The notes under the pieces are model-generated. The model worked only from the letters and a program-made list of their open reading frames with translations. It was not told the DNA's origin and did not search any database. Positions 1 through 12,200 of a DNA stretch of 64,000 bases are shown piece by piece (the first letter of the stretch is position 1; each line of letters opens with the position of its first letter). A program made the position numbers and the translations under genes. This DNA comes from Anagrus nilaparvatae. Its lineage: Eukaryota; Arthropoda; Insecta; Hymenoptera; Mymaridae. The stretch spans positions 22,214,001-22,278,000 of the forward strand of contig JAKSXM010000137.1 in the NCBI GenBank assembly GCA_022575985.1. The letters run 5' to 3'.

Positions 1-1505
1 TCTATCAATTTAGAAAGTAAAACAGCTCGAAAAAAAAAATTAAAATATAAGAAAGATAAAATTACTATCTCTAAAATTATAATCACACATACACAGATGC
101 TATCACAAGTGTATACTCGACTACATAATATTTTAATACTTTAAAACTATTTATGGCTTATACTTTTGATATTATCTGTACATTATAAACTAGAAGGTCA
201 AGCTTTAAAATTTTCATTAACGCTTTTCAAGCTACAAGTTTTCAAAACTTTATACCTGAATTTCAGTGCTTGTTAATAAGATATAAGAGCTTATCTTAAT
301 TTCAAGAACTTTGAATAACACTTTTTATTAGATTTTATCAAACTCTTTAATATAAAAACTGTTAAGCATTTTTTTTTCACACATTCAATAATTCCTATTT
401 TATTTTAATCAATATTTTTAAAAAAAGAGACGTAATATCAAAATTCTGATTCTTTTAAATGGAATTATTATTATTATTATTATGATATTTATTATTGATA
501 TTTTTAATAATTTTTGTTTTGTTACTAATATTTATAAAAAATAATTTATAACATAATATATTTGTCTCACTTAATAAATTATTATGCACTTTATAATTAT
601 GCACATAAGCTTTTGTGGACGCGTTTTTTTTCTTCAAATTTTGCATTTTTTTAAATTACTTTTATTGTTATTAAAACCAAGGAAATTTTTGAATTTTACA
701 CTGGTTGTACGGATTTTGATACCTGCGAAGAATCTTAAAATTGATACAGTTTTTATATGAATACACAATTGGGAATAATTTTTCAATTTGATCTCAATTT
801 GAAGGGCTTATTATTAATTTTAATTTCGGATAAAATATATACTATTGGACTAATTTCAGCCCAAATTAGGTCCACTTTTATTATAATTCCTCATATTTGT
901 TACTTTGATATTGTTTAGAGAGTAAAATAATTTAAGCAAAATTCTGAAAAAACTGCGAAAATGATAAAAGTCCAAAATCGAAGATTGGGTCCAGATAGCA
1001 CTAATATTCATTTTGTAATTAAAAAATAATTTAAAAAAATTTTCATTCTACATAAGAGCCTTAATTAGTAGTGGCAGACCTAGAAAAGGCGGACATAGGG
1101 GTGTTCGCACCCTCCCTCCCCCATGAAAATCGAAAATTTGTTTCAGCATATATTTTGTTTAATTTTAAAATATTTTATAAAAATACTTTTTTTTCAAATT
1201 TTTGCCTGAGTCCTCGCCCCCCCCCCCTTACTTGAGAAAGTTTACTGGATCCTCCAATATAACCAGTGTAATATACATCAATTTTTCCACGTATAGAAAG
1301 TAAAAATATTTTAAAATAATTAAGGGAAAAATATTAACTGTAAATCTACATGTTGCGTCCTATTATAACGTAGTATGCTATGTCTGAGCCATAAATTTTC
1401 ATAAAATACAAATAAATAATAATAATAGTGAGCCATTTATTTAAAAACAGAAAATAATCATGATGATAAATAATTATGGTTTGTGCTGTCACATATTTAT
1501 TACAG
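1..1505. other. CRTC intron; no gene seen
   Basis: AT-rich DNA without a convincing exon. Around 1066-1260 there is an island of different composition with CCCTCCCTCCCCC and a run of C near 1214-1228, which looks like a decayed repeat. An (ATT)n stretch lies near 466-483. Confidence 0.5.
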
Positions 1506-4500
1506 AGTCCTCAAACGAGCAGTCCTACCACCTTGTCGCCAACCAGTTTGGCTCAAGCTGGAAGGCTATCCCTTACACAGGATCACAGCCCGCCAAGTAT
1601 CCAAGTAAATATCCTTAAAAAAAAAAAAAATTAATAATAAATTTAAGTTTTATTATTTTTATTTGTTACAAGATAGATTAGCTTGTAATTTAGATTAAAT
1701 TTAATAGAAAAAGTGTCCATTTTAAATAAAAATATATATTAGAGCTATTTAGCTGCATGACTGGTATTTTAAAACAAAAATGTTGATATGATATATAAAT
1801 AATATTATATTTAAAAATAAATACGTTGTAGTTTTGCAAGAAATATAATTATTGGCTCTACCTAATTGATTACATACCTGCAGATTTGGTATCATCATAG
1901 CACTTGTATTAATTTATTAAAATTATCGTACCCCTGATGACAACCCAAAATGATAATTAAAATGTTATTTAGTGAAATTTTAGTGGAATGATAATAGTCG
2001 ATAAGTTCCCTAATTAATAAGAACTCTAATTTTTTGAATGTTTGTTAGATTTTTCATATTGATGTTATACTTAAATATTGGATGATCTATAAAAGAGTAA
2101 TGCACACGTACAAGATCTTGTAGAATTTTTAGTATATTATAACCCATGGCCAGAATAGTAAAGAGTGGCCTAGATAACAGGTAGATTACCATTTACGAAG
2201 AAGATGAAGATGGTAAACTGTTATCTGGGGCATTATTTTTTTGTGGCTAAAGGTTGTAATGGCCAAAAAATTTTAATTTACCAGCCAAACGTTAATAATA
2301 TCTTAAATAACGTAATTTCTGGCCTCTAATAAAAAACACTGATTTTGAAGTGTTTGTACTTTTTCTTTATACCTATGATTTAATTGTTTTTCAGCTAATT
2401 TCATAGTTTACACTAAAATTATTTAAATTAAAAGCATAGTGTTTAGAATCCCGTGCATTTGCTAAATATATAATTTTTACGAAATTCAATATTTTCAATA
2501 TAATTTTTAATTTATCCTAACCAAAGAGTTGGTGTATCAAAGCAAACGATTAATTGAATATATTATACTTTCATTAAAAAATTTTGCTTTGAATAAAAGT
2601 TTTATAAGCTCTGAAAATTTCATGATTTTTATTATTTAGTAAATTAATTCTTTTGACACCCATTTTTAAAATAAAAACCATTCTAGTATATTTATAAATA
2701 TGTGTGTGTGTGCATTATTCCTTTGAATAAAAGCATCCATTAAAATAATCTTGCATCTATTCTGCACTATATTTTTTTTTCATTTTTCTTGTTTTACTTT
2801 ATAAGCTTTTTTTTTTTATTTTACACATTTTTTTTTTCGTTTTGTTTTTTTTTTGCCTTGTTTGTAGCTAGTTTCTTTTATTATTTTGCAGAACCATTTA
2901 TCAGTGCCTGTATCTTGTAGATATCTTCAGTCATGTGAGGTTAGTAGTGAAATACACAGAAGAAAAAAAAATTCATAATTTCACAATTTTTTATTTTATT
3001 TTTTAATTTTTAATCTAATAAACAGCTTGGAATTCTAAATGTGTAAATAAAATAAGGAATTTTTAATAATTTTTCATGCTTTTTATAATAAGATAATTTT
3101 TTAATTTTTCTAATAATTAATGTTTTATGGAAATATTTTTTTAAATCTTTTTTTATAATTACTTAATTATATGCATTTTGAATTAATACATTTTTTTTAC
3201 TTATAATTAATACCAAAAATCTATAATAGAGTACTGACAAACAAGAAATTCTACTAAGATACTGTACTATTTTTGTATTTAAATTATTATTCGTTTGTTT
3301 CGAGATTAGTTTAAACCTTCGTTGAAAATTTGCTTGATATTTATATTTGAAGCTAAAATTTAAGCAAAACTTGTACAAAATTTCAAATGTAAATACACTA
3401 AAAAAAATCCGCTTGTGGCAAGCGGAATTTTTTATCTCGTCAAACGATTGCAAATGACTAGAAACGTAAAGAAAATTAAAAAAATTTTTTTACATATCTA
3501 GGGCAAAAAAACCCTATTTTCTACCCTAGGGAGATAGCTTTATTGCACGTTATGTATAAAACTATGTTTCAATTCACGGAAAAAAATATGGGGTTTGACT
3601 TTTGCATGCTGTCTGCACTCGCTCGCTATGCTCGCTCGTGCATACAATTACATGCAAAGTCAAAACCAATATTTTGTCCCTTGTTTAAAAAATAGCTATT
3701 CATGCTTATTTGGGATATCCGTATATCGGTATGATAAGATTTGAGAAATTTTTTGAAAAAAGAAAAGAAAAAATGTTCTTTAAAATTTTTTTTACGTTTC
3801 AAGTCATTTGCAATTGTTTGCGAAGAAAAAATTCCGCTAGCAGATTTCCGCTTGCGGATTTTTTTTTCAGTGTATTTGCATTTGAAATTTTTTACAAGTT
3901 TTGCTTAAATTTTAGCTTTTCAGTGTAGATAAAAAACTGCTAAACAAGAATTAAGAAGAATTTAATAAGCAAGTAAACAAAAATTCTGCTTAGTTAATTA
4001 AACATTTCTTTTTGAGTACTGTAAAATATTTTTGGTTTAATTTTTTTGGTAAATATAGATTATTGCTATCTTATGCCTGGTTTGAATTCTATCGTACACA
4101 AGAATCAAGCATTCAATTAAAGATAAAATATTATTTTGATAAATTAGAATGAATTTAGAGTAAAGATTGCTTATAATTCAGCTTATATAAATTTTGAGTA
4201 CAAAAGGTACAAAGTTATGGGTTTATTCTGAACAATGTTTGAAAATATAGAAGTAAATTCTTAGGAAAAACTGTACCAAAAAAAGAATTTTCAGAAAATT
4301 TAACTTTCTAATTTTTTTCAAACAAAATTTAAAATGGTGATTTAAAATACTTGTCATAATTTTGCATTCTATTTGTACAGTGTAGCAACTAATCTAAATT
4401 TACCAATTTTATTGTTAAAATAAGTTTTTATGTATGTAAAACTTTTAGATAACCTTTGTAGATTTTAATATCCATAATTTTGGTAAGGAATGAATTAAAT

Positions 4501-7500
4501 TTAAAAATATAAAAATTAATTTAGGCTTAATTATAAAAAATTTTAATTTTAGGCGAATTTTAAATTTTTGTTAGCTTCAAATAAAAAAAATCTTCATTTC
4601 TATTTCTACAGCAGGGCATTGGAATGGAAAATAATGCTAGTACTTCACAACAAGATGTTAGATTAAATTGTTATTCGCCACAACAAGTTCAACATCAACC
4701 TCAATCATCGCCGTTATCAACCTCACCTATTTTACAAAATCAAATGCCACATAGTCCAGTACAATATGTATATCAACAACCATTAAGTCCTGTTGCACCG
4801 TCGAGTCCGGTAAGAAACCTATTATTCAAAAATAGTTGCAATTAAGCACTCGCTGAAATTCTCGAAGGAATGATAATATTAAATATTTTTTTTAGACTAG
4901 TTTAACGTTTTTTTTTTATTGCTGAGGGTGTGAGACTCATTTTTTTAAAATTAAACCTTTTCCAAAGAAGTTGTTTATTATTATCTACTTTGGAATGTAA
5001 TTTTGAACCCCATACTTTTGAAAAGTTACGAAATGGACCATTTATTAATATTTATTAATGGAATAATTTTTTTTCAGGTTCCACAAAATCAAATGCACCA
5101 ACAAAATCCTCAAACACAACACAATACGTTAGGTTCTTATAGGAATTCTCAAATGGTTAATAGGCCATCTCCACAATCTTCGCCTGGCCTAACAGTGCAG
5201 GTAAAAATTAATAAAATTAAAAAATTTTTTTCTAAAAAATTTAATGTTTCTATTTTTTTTTTAAATAGGGAAGTCCATTAAGCTACAGTAATAATCCTTC
5301 ATCACCTTCAAGTCCAACAGGACATGTTGGTCCACCAATAACTGTAGATAATCAAGACACAAGTTTCTTCCTTAATCAAGTCCATGATGACTTTGCACAA
5401 TTTAGTATGGTAAGTTAAATTTTAAAAATTTTCAATCTAATAATTAACAAATTTTTTAATAAAAAAATAAATTTTACTAACAAATTGAAATAATTTTTTT
5501 TATTTCACGCTCTACTTAATTATATAATAAAGGGACTGGTGAGTAAATATTATAAAACAAAACTAAAATATTTATCTTAGATTTGAGAATCAATCTATTT
5601 AAATAAAAGAGGCAAAATGAATTTTCTAAAAAATATATTAAATTTTGTCTATAATTTTTGGAAAATATTGCAGTTAAATTTAAAATTAAATTAATTGCTA
5701 ATTTTTTAAAATTTTGATAAAAAATTGAAAAATGACTGTTAAATTTAAAAAGATTAAAACTTTTCTGAGAAACAAAGCTTTATTAAATCCGGATTTTATC
5801 GGAAACCACATTTCCTTTGCTTTGTGTCTTAGTAAATATAAAGATTAAAATCTAAATAGAAATGTTTAATTGTATGATTTTACCAAGTCAATATAAACTT
5901 AAGCATATAAAAGGGGTTGTTAAATTTAAGGATTTGGATTACTATGTGCACGCAAAAAATACAAAAATTTCTATTTTTAGATTAAAAACTCAATACATAT
6001 TTATTTTTCAATTTTTTACTATTTAAGTAGAAAATTTTTGAAGTAAATTAAAAAGCACGTATAAAAAAAAACTAAAATTTAAATTGAAAATAAAAGTTGA
6101 GCATCACTAAAAGTATTTTTTGCCTTTCATTTGTTGCTTCTCGTCGAATAAAGGATTGGGTTCAAATGATGCAACAGTTAGCAGAATCTGGTTATGGTTT
6201 ACCAACACCAGAGGAGGTGATAAGATACTACCCCTAAATAATATTTTTTTTATTTCAGCCTATTTTTTTTGGTACCTTTTTTTTGGAATGAAAAATTTTT
6301 TTAATATAATTTTATTTATTTTTTTTTTATTATTTTAGTTTAAGTTCCTGAATTATTAGCTTGTTCAATGTATTTTTTTTTATATATAATAAATTTTTTT
6401 TTTAGATTATAGAGGAGATTGTATACAACACGAAGTATTAAAGCGATCTCTGTTTTAATTTATTACTACATTTTTTTTATTTTTTTTTTATAAAACCCTA
6501 TTATTTACAGCTTTTGCAAAAGAAAAAATTTTTTTTACTGCTTTTAAAATAAAATGTTACTTTATATTTAATAAAGGAAATCGTATTCTCAAATTTTGAA
6601 ATTGGTTTAAAAATTAAAGCAGTAAAAAAAATTTTTTAATTTTCAATGTTTTTTTTTTATTTTTTTATATGTCTGTTTAATTTATTTTTCTATTTTGTAA
6701 TATATTTGTAAATAAGGGTAGAAATTTTAATTTTTATATTATTTTAAATTAAAAAAATTGAGAGCCAAATTAAAAGACCTTTTTGGTAGACATCACAAGC
6801 TACTATTTGGTAGTCTAAAAAATCAAATTATTATTTCTATCTGAAAATTGAGATTTCTATCCATATAAATTAAAAATATTATTTCATATTATTTAATGAT
6901 AAAAAGTTTGCTTTGATCTACGGTTACTAGGCACCTTTTACCAAAACTGCCCTTTTTTTCAAAATCTACTGATCAGTATCATGATCAGAGGAATTCAATG
7001 AAATTAAAAATTCTATTATTATAAAAGCTCAGGCAAAATTTAGAAAATATATAGAAGTAGAAATTTTGTAAATATTATTACAAGTTTAGTATTATAGTAG
7101 TCTGCCTATTGTAATTCTGAATCAAAGCAAAATTTTTAAAATTTTCGTCAGCCTATCTATTTACTACAAAATTAATTATTTAATAGTATTTTATTAATTT
7201 TTTATAATTTTTTTCAGTTCAGCATATTATTATATTTATATACTTAATTACTTTATTATTTTTCAACTTATTTATAGATTGCTATTTATTAATTTTTTAT
7301 GAATTCTGCATTACAAATAAAGAAAAAGCAAGTTTTTGAAATAATTATTTACCAATTATTTAAAACTGGATTCATGCCTTAGATCCTGTTTAATGTTTGG
7401 AAGAAGCATAATGTGTTTGGATGATCATTAAATTTAAAATTGTTTGATTTTCTTCATTTGTAATACAGATTAAGCATAATATAATCTGAATTTTTTAAAA

Positions 7501-9295
7501 GTTACAATTATAATTTTACTTTTATTAATTAAATTTTTTTTTATTTATTGTTTAGATGGATTCTGTGGTAGCAAATACTGGTTATATGAATTCACCTAAT
7601 CATAATGTCTCATATACACAAGTAAGATATATGATCCACTTGAGATTTCACTTGACTAGAGCAATTTTTTTTTAAATCTTGTTTTCGAGGGAATTTTGGG
7701 TATGTGTTAAGATCTCATAAAATTATAGTAACTTAAAAAATTCAAACTGATAAAAATAGTTCTGGAAGTGGTTAGTCAAAAACTAGTCAAAAATATCAAA
7801 TTTTCGTTTTCATCTAATTTCAGCTATTTCTTAGCTTTAAAAATCCAAAAAATTAATTTACAAGTCTTCATAGTTTTTAGAAAAAGTAACATACCGAAAA
7901 TTTCCTATAATAAGGCAACCTAAATTTATTCAATGAAATTTTTTTTTTTAATTTTGCTCTAGGGAAGTTATATTATAAAATATGTTAAAAACTTACTAAT
8001 TTAAATTTTTATGATTTTTTACAGAATGATGTATTAAATGTAACAAATGATTTAGCAAGTGCCGAAACAAGTTACTTTAATGCAAACACGTTACAACATA
8101 TGTCGTATCATACAAGAACACCAACCTCGTCACATCAGTTAGCACAGCATGCTCCAAATACACCAACAATAACCTTAACTGGTAAATGACTAAAATAGCT
8201 GTTATTGTAAAATAGGTGAAAGTGAATGATTACTCTATAAGTTGAAGGACAAGAGTGTGTAATTAATGAGCTTTTTGCACAGCAAACATTCCTTATCCTC
8301 AACTATAGAGAAACAAAATCGTCTACTTCCACCTTGCGATTAATACAGTTTTTTATTGTTAGGAGTAACATGACGCTATTTCATGACAATTTTGTGCATA
8401 AACTTTTCTTTAAAAAGAATTGATTTTACATAATATAATGATTTAGTTACAATAACCTCTTTTATAGAGTTGGCACAAAAAGTGGTACAAGCTCCTTAAT
8501 CGCGCGGTCAAGGGATAAATTCCCTGTTATAGCTAAAATTATTTCTGTAGCTAGCACAGGATCTTGTTTTCGGCAGAGAATTAAATTAAAAAAAAATAAT
8601 ATGATAAAAATAAGATCCACCACAGAAACTTGATATTTGTACGAAAAATAGCACATTAACTCACAGGGCGAGACAAATAAAGAATGGCCCAAATAGTACG
8701 TAATCTCCCGAGGCAAAGCCAAGGATAGTTTACTGCGATTTGGGTCATTTTTTTTTATGGCCAAGAGTTGTATATTATTTTTCTCCGTCAGTAGCAAAAA
8801 AACACGTCTTTGCTGAAAACATTTCTGCACTTTTTCGCTAGAAAAATAATTGATTATTTGCCCTGGAAGCAAAAGTAAGTTATGGTTTTTCTCTAAATAT
8901 GTAAAATCCAACTTCTGCAATCTAATTCAAGCCTGCAATAGTGTAAATGTTACACCATATTATAAAAAAATAAAATAATTGAGACTGAATGAATAAAATT
9001 GATAAAACATTAAAATTTTAAACTTTTATTAACAGATTGTTCGTTGGGACCAGATGATCTAGCAAGTGCAGATTTTACAAAAGATTTAGTACCAGATATA
9101 ACAGCAGCATTTGATCAAGATTTATTTAATACAGATGATGCACTTAGTCAAGAATTTAATTCATTACAAGATATTAATGTTATTAGACAAAATCTTGATC
9201 CACTTGATTTAGATGAATTACAAAGGCTTGCCAGTTCAGATATGGTTTTATCAGATCCAAACGCTGAAGCTCATTTTAGGCTAGAACAACGTTAA
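1506..9295 (+). CDS. CRTC: CREB-regulated transcription coactivator (CRTC), 3' part
   Basis: CRTC proteins bind the CREB bZIP domain and boost cAMP/Ca-responsive transcription; SIK phosphorylation keeps them cytoplasmic and calcineurin releases them. I assemble exons 1506-1604, 4612-4809, 5078-5200, 5269-5409, 7556-7621, 8025-8181 and 9036-9295 (stop TAA), all bounded by AG/GT and joining in phase (phase 0 except the last junction, phase 1). Possible extra phase-0 exons lie at 2892-2939 and 6154-6216. The product is rich in Gln, Ser and Pro (for example SPTSLAQAGRLSLTQDHSPP), contains PTITLT, which aligns with the calcineurin-docking PNIILT of human CRTC1, and ends in an acidic tail LDELQRLASSDMVLSDPNAE followed by HFRLEQR, the family's C-terminal activation domain. 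The N-terminal CREB-binding exon(s) lie left of the window. Introns are AT-rich and carry small inverted-repeat elements. The family call is firm; exact exon usage is less so. Confidence 0.88.
2140..2275 (+). repeat. hairpin repeat family H, copy 1
   Basis: First of three copies (others 8640-8790 and 48545-48690), all in the same orientation. Its core is a stem-loop: AGATAACAG (2172-2180) pairs with CTGTTATCT (2218-2226), with an inner TACCAT/ATGGTA stem. It is followed by GGGGCATTATTTTTTTGTGG and then GGTTGTAATGG, features shared with the other copies. Lies in a CRTC intron. Confidence 0.6.
2892..2939 (+). CDS. CRTC: possible small cassette exon of CRTC
   Basis: A 48-base open segment lies between a good acceptor (T-rich tract then TTTTGCAG) and a donor GAG|GTTAGT. 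It would add 16 residues, NHLSVPVSCRYLQSCE, without changing frame between the exons at 1506-1604 and 4612-4809. I do not recognise the peptide in CRTC proteins, so it may be an optional exon or chance. Confidence 0.3.
3350..3918. mobile_element. foldback/MITE-like inverted-repeat element
   Basis: Left arm 3350-3480 (AGCTAAAATTTAAGCAAAAC, then TCCGCTTGTGGCAAGCGGA and CAAATGACTAGAAACGTAAA) is the inverse of right arm 3788-3918 (TTTACGTTTCAAGTCATTTG, TCCGCTTGCGGA, GTTTTGCTTAAATTTTAGCT). Between the arms is a second, inner stem (GGGTTTGACTTTTGCATG at 3591-3608 with CATGCAAAGTCAAAACC at 3651-3667) whose loop holds the GC-rich CTCGCTCGCTATGCTCGCTC. No coding capacity; a non-autonomous transposon in a CRTC intron. 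Confidence 0.7.
5533..5538 (+). CDS. CRTC: candidate 6-nt microexon of CRTC
   Basis: The string AATAAAG|GGACTG|GTGAGTAAAT contains six bases between a plausible acceptor and a strong donor, 123 bases after the exon ending at 5409. It would insert Gly-Leu in phase after ...FAQFSM. Six-base exons exist in insects, but the acceptor here has only a weak pyrimidine tract, so this is speculative. Confidence 0.2.
6154..6216 (+). CDS. CRTC: probable 63-nt exon of CRTC
   Basis: The segment reads DWVQMMQQLAESGYGLPTPE plus one Glu, preceded by a pyrimidine-rich acceptor (CTTTCATTTGTTGCTTCTCG...ATAAAG) and followed by GAG|GTGATAAG. It is phase 0 at both ends, as required by flanking exons 5269-5409 and 7556-7621. 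The composition is clearly protein-like in an intron that is otherwise A/T noise. The only doubt is whether it is constitutive. Confidence 0.55.
7654..7963. mobile_element. inverted-repeat element with CTAGAGCAA ends
   Basis: GACTAGAGCAATTTTTTTTT at the left is matched in inverse by TTTTAATTTTGCTCTAG at the right, about 310 bases apart, in a CRTC intron. The terminal CTAG sequence resembles the ends of the elements at 14021-14864 and 55712-56478, so these may be related non-autonomous transposons. Confidence 0.45.
8163..8180 (+). other. calcineurin-docking-like motif PTITLT in CRTC
   Basis: The codons CCA ACA ATA ACC TTA ACT sit at the end of the penultimate coding exon, just before the acidic activation domain. 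Vertebrate CRTC1 has PNIILT at the matching place, a PxIxIT-type site for calcineurin. This supports both the gene identity and regulation by calcineurin; binding itself is inferred. Confidence 0.5.
8214..8334. mobile_element. small MITE-like inverted repeat
   Basis: AGGTGAAAGTGAATGATTAC at 8214, with CTCTATAAGTTGAAGGACAA a little inside it, is inverted at the right end as TTATCCTCAACTATAGAGAA...CGTCTACTTCCACCT. The element is about 121 bases and lies in the last CRTC intron. No coding content. Confidence 0.6.
8640..8790 (+). repeat. hairpin repeat family H, copy 2
   Basis: Contains GGCCCAAATAGTACGTAATC, then CGAGGCAAAGCC and GTTTACTGCGATTTGGGTCA, followed by a T-run and GGCCAAGAGTTGTATA. 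The stem CCCAAAT/ATTTGGG pairs across about 55 bases. It matches copy 3 at 48545-48690 closely and copy 1 at 2140-2275 more weakly. Lies in the last CRTC intron. Confidence 0.65.
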
Positions 9296-12200
9296 GTTAT
9301 TTGATAAATTAAAAAATAAAATGTTGTGAATAATTATAAATATACTATATGGTTTAAAACCAATTAAAATTTTTTTATATTTGACATATAATGTATAATA
9401 AAAAGAAAACAAAAAAAGAGACGTTCAAAACTTTTAAAGTGATATAAATAATGTTTACTATAATCTATACACTACTCGAGTTAAAATAATTACTTATTAC
9501 TATTATACGTTATGCAAAATAATTAAATCGAATAAAAATTTTTTTTCATATACATAATTATACTTTGTACATTTTAAAAATTTGTATATTAAATAGTAAT
9601 GTTATATACATATACATATATATATATATAAATATTATTGTTTCTTACAATTGAGAAATATTTAAATATTATATATAAGAGTGTAATTTAAATAAAATAT
9701 CAAATTTTTTTTGTTTTTGTTTTTTTTATTGTTAAAAATAAAAAAATTTTGATATTTTTACTTTTATTTTATAATAAAATTCTGTACTTATAGAGATTTT
9801 TTAATTGTCGATGAATTTGAAAGATTTTTTTATATGCTGTAATATGCATTCAGGTCATTTATTTTTCTTTTTTCTACTGATTTTTATGTTTTATTTAATT
9901 AGTTCTTTTCTAAATAGCATATATATATATTTATATATATGTATCTGATTGTTAAATAAGAAAGCGAGCAAAATTTTAAAATTTTTAATCGATAGAATAT
10001 AAAATATACATGTTGCAATATAAATATATAAATCTAATTATTTTTTAATTAAACAAAAAAATTTGATTTATTAAATAAATGTTTGTATAAATAAATAAAA
10101 AAATAGTAAATTTTATGACCATGTTGATCTCTAATATTATTATTATGTAATGATAAAATAAAAACTGTAAAAAGCACAAATATAAAAAAACATTTTTACA
10201 AATATTAAATAAAATAAAGTTGATTATTATATTATACGAATCTCTAAAAAATAAAATAATGATTCTTGTTGTTATCGAATAATAAATAAAATTCAAATTT
10301 TTTATGTCTGAATTAATTTTCTTTTTTCTTGATTTAAAAATGACGATAAAAATTCTACTTGGCTTTTAATATTTAATAAAAGAAAATAAACATAACAAAG
10401 AGAAAGAAAGACTCAAAAAAAAAAGAAAATTATAATTATGCACTTTTTAATTATAAATGTTGAAATCCTTTTTTTAAAATTTAAAAAATAAAGCACAAAA
10501 TTTTTTGTATTAATTGTAACAATAAATAATATTGATATAAATCAAAGAATAAAAGGTGATTTTTTTAATACGCTAATAAAAAAATGTCTGTTTAAAGTAT
10601 TTCATGAAAAAACTAAAATGTTTTTACTTTTATTAAAATAAAAAAGAATTTAAGTGAAATAAAAAAAAAATACATAATTAATAAATACAAAAAAATTTAA
10701 GTCTGAAAGCTTTTATCGTGATAAATGTTTATTGTTAAAATAATAAGTATAATTCTAATTAAATTTTTTTAATCATAATTGAGCTGTTAGAAATTTTTTT
10801 TTCTTCAAATATCGTCATTTAAATAATGAAACAAAACTCTCTCCTTCTCAATTATATTTATAAAATCTTGAATTATCTTTAATATAATAAACGCACACAT
10901 AGTTTAAAAATATGTAATATAAAATACAGTAAATGTAAAAATTTAGTAGATTTTAAAAAATACAAATATATAAGGGCCTCTTATAATGGTTGTCAATTGT
11001 TTTTTGAAAGTATATTAAAAATTATAGTATGTAACGAAATTTAACAAATAATACATAGATTTATCATATAATAATTATTACTATTGGCATATGTAAAAGA
11101 TTTTAGGATCTTTGATTCAAGTAAATTTATCATAGTATTGTAAATATTAAAACTTTTAAAAGAAAATTACTTTTTTCAATTATACTTTTTCAAATCAATT
11201 AAAAATATTTGTAGGATAACAATTTAGAATTGATAAATAATAATATTTCTAATTTTTATATTAACATATACATACCAAGATTTATAGAGAAAAGGTATAA
11301 TTTTATTAATAAATATTTACTACCGAGTAACAAGACAGTTTAGAAATTTTAGATTAAATACTTAAATTATGAAAAAATCTGTTTAGTGGGGGCCAATTTC
11401 ATGCAAAAATTTAATGTTACTATTTTATTTGTTCTACTTCTAAAAGGCATTGAAAAATTGGCCTTTTAAAATAAAAAAGTATTCTAATGGAGAAAAGTTT
11501 TGGATACTGAAAATATTGATCAACTCTTGCATTAAAAAATTAATTTCAAGCTACAGATTTTACTTCACATTTATTTATTAAGTAGTATGTCAATGTTCTA
11601 AAAATCATATTTTAATCACAACCAACTTTAAAAATTGTATTTTTTGTCCAAAGGGGAAAATTACTTCTACAAATAAACGTAAATTTTGACGCCCGATACA
11701 AAGCCCAATTTAGCCATGATAAATTTATTTTTTCCTGGTGTACAAGAACCAATATTTTATGATCCGAGGTTGTAAAAAAATGTCCCAGATCTCAGTTGAC
11801 CATCGTAAGTTACTTTGGGCTATTTCTCTCACGATTTCTGGTATGTGACAGGTAAACGATAAAAAAATTTCTTTCTACGGCGCGCTCAAGTCCTAAGTTC
11901 CCAATTGAAAATTATTCCTAAACATTGAAAGAATTCAAAAGACCATTTAAATATAGAAATAATAAAATTGGACCACGCTATAAACAGATTTTTGAAACAT
12001 TTTTTCGATACCGAGTCTTAAACTACTCAAGTCATATTGAAATCTTTTTCTTTTCTTTTAAAACACTAAAAATCATTAATTTCGTCTTATCAATAAAAAA
12101 AAAATAAGAATAAAAGTCGTGGACCAATTATTAATAAATACATAATAAAAAAGGCAGCAAAAAAAAATCGTTAAAATTTTCGCAAAATTTATTTTCAAAA

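Noticed and set aside
8462..8920. 152-codon open frame on the - strand in the last CRTC intron
   Set aside because: It overlaps repeat family H copy 2, has no recognisable domain and runs against the gene; best explained by the repeat.
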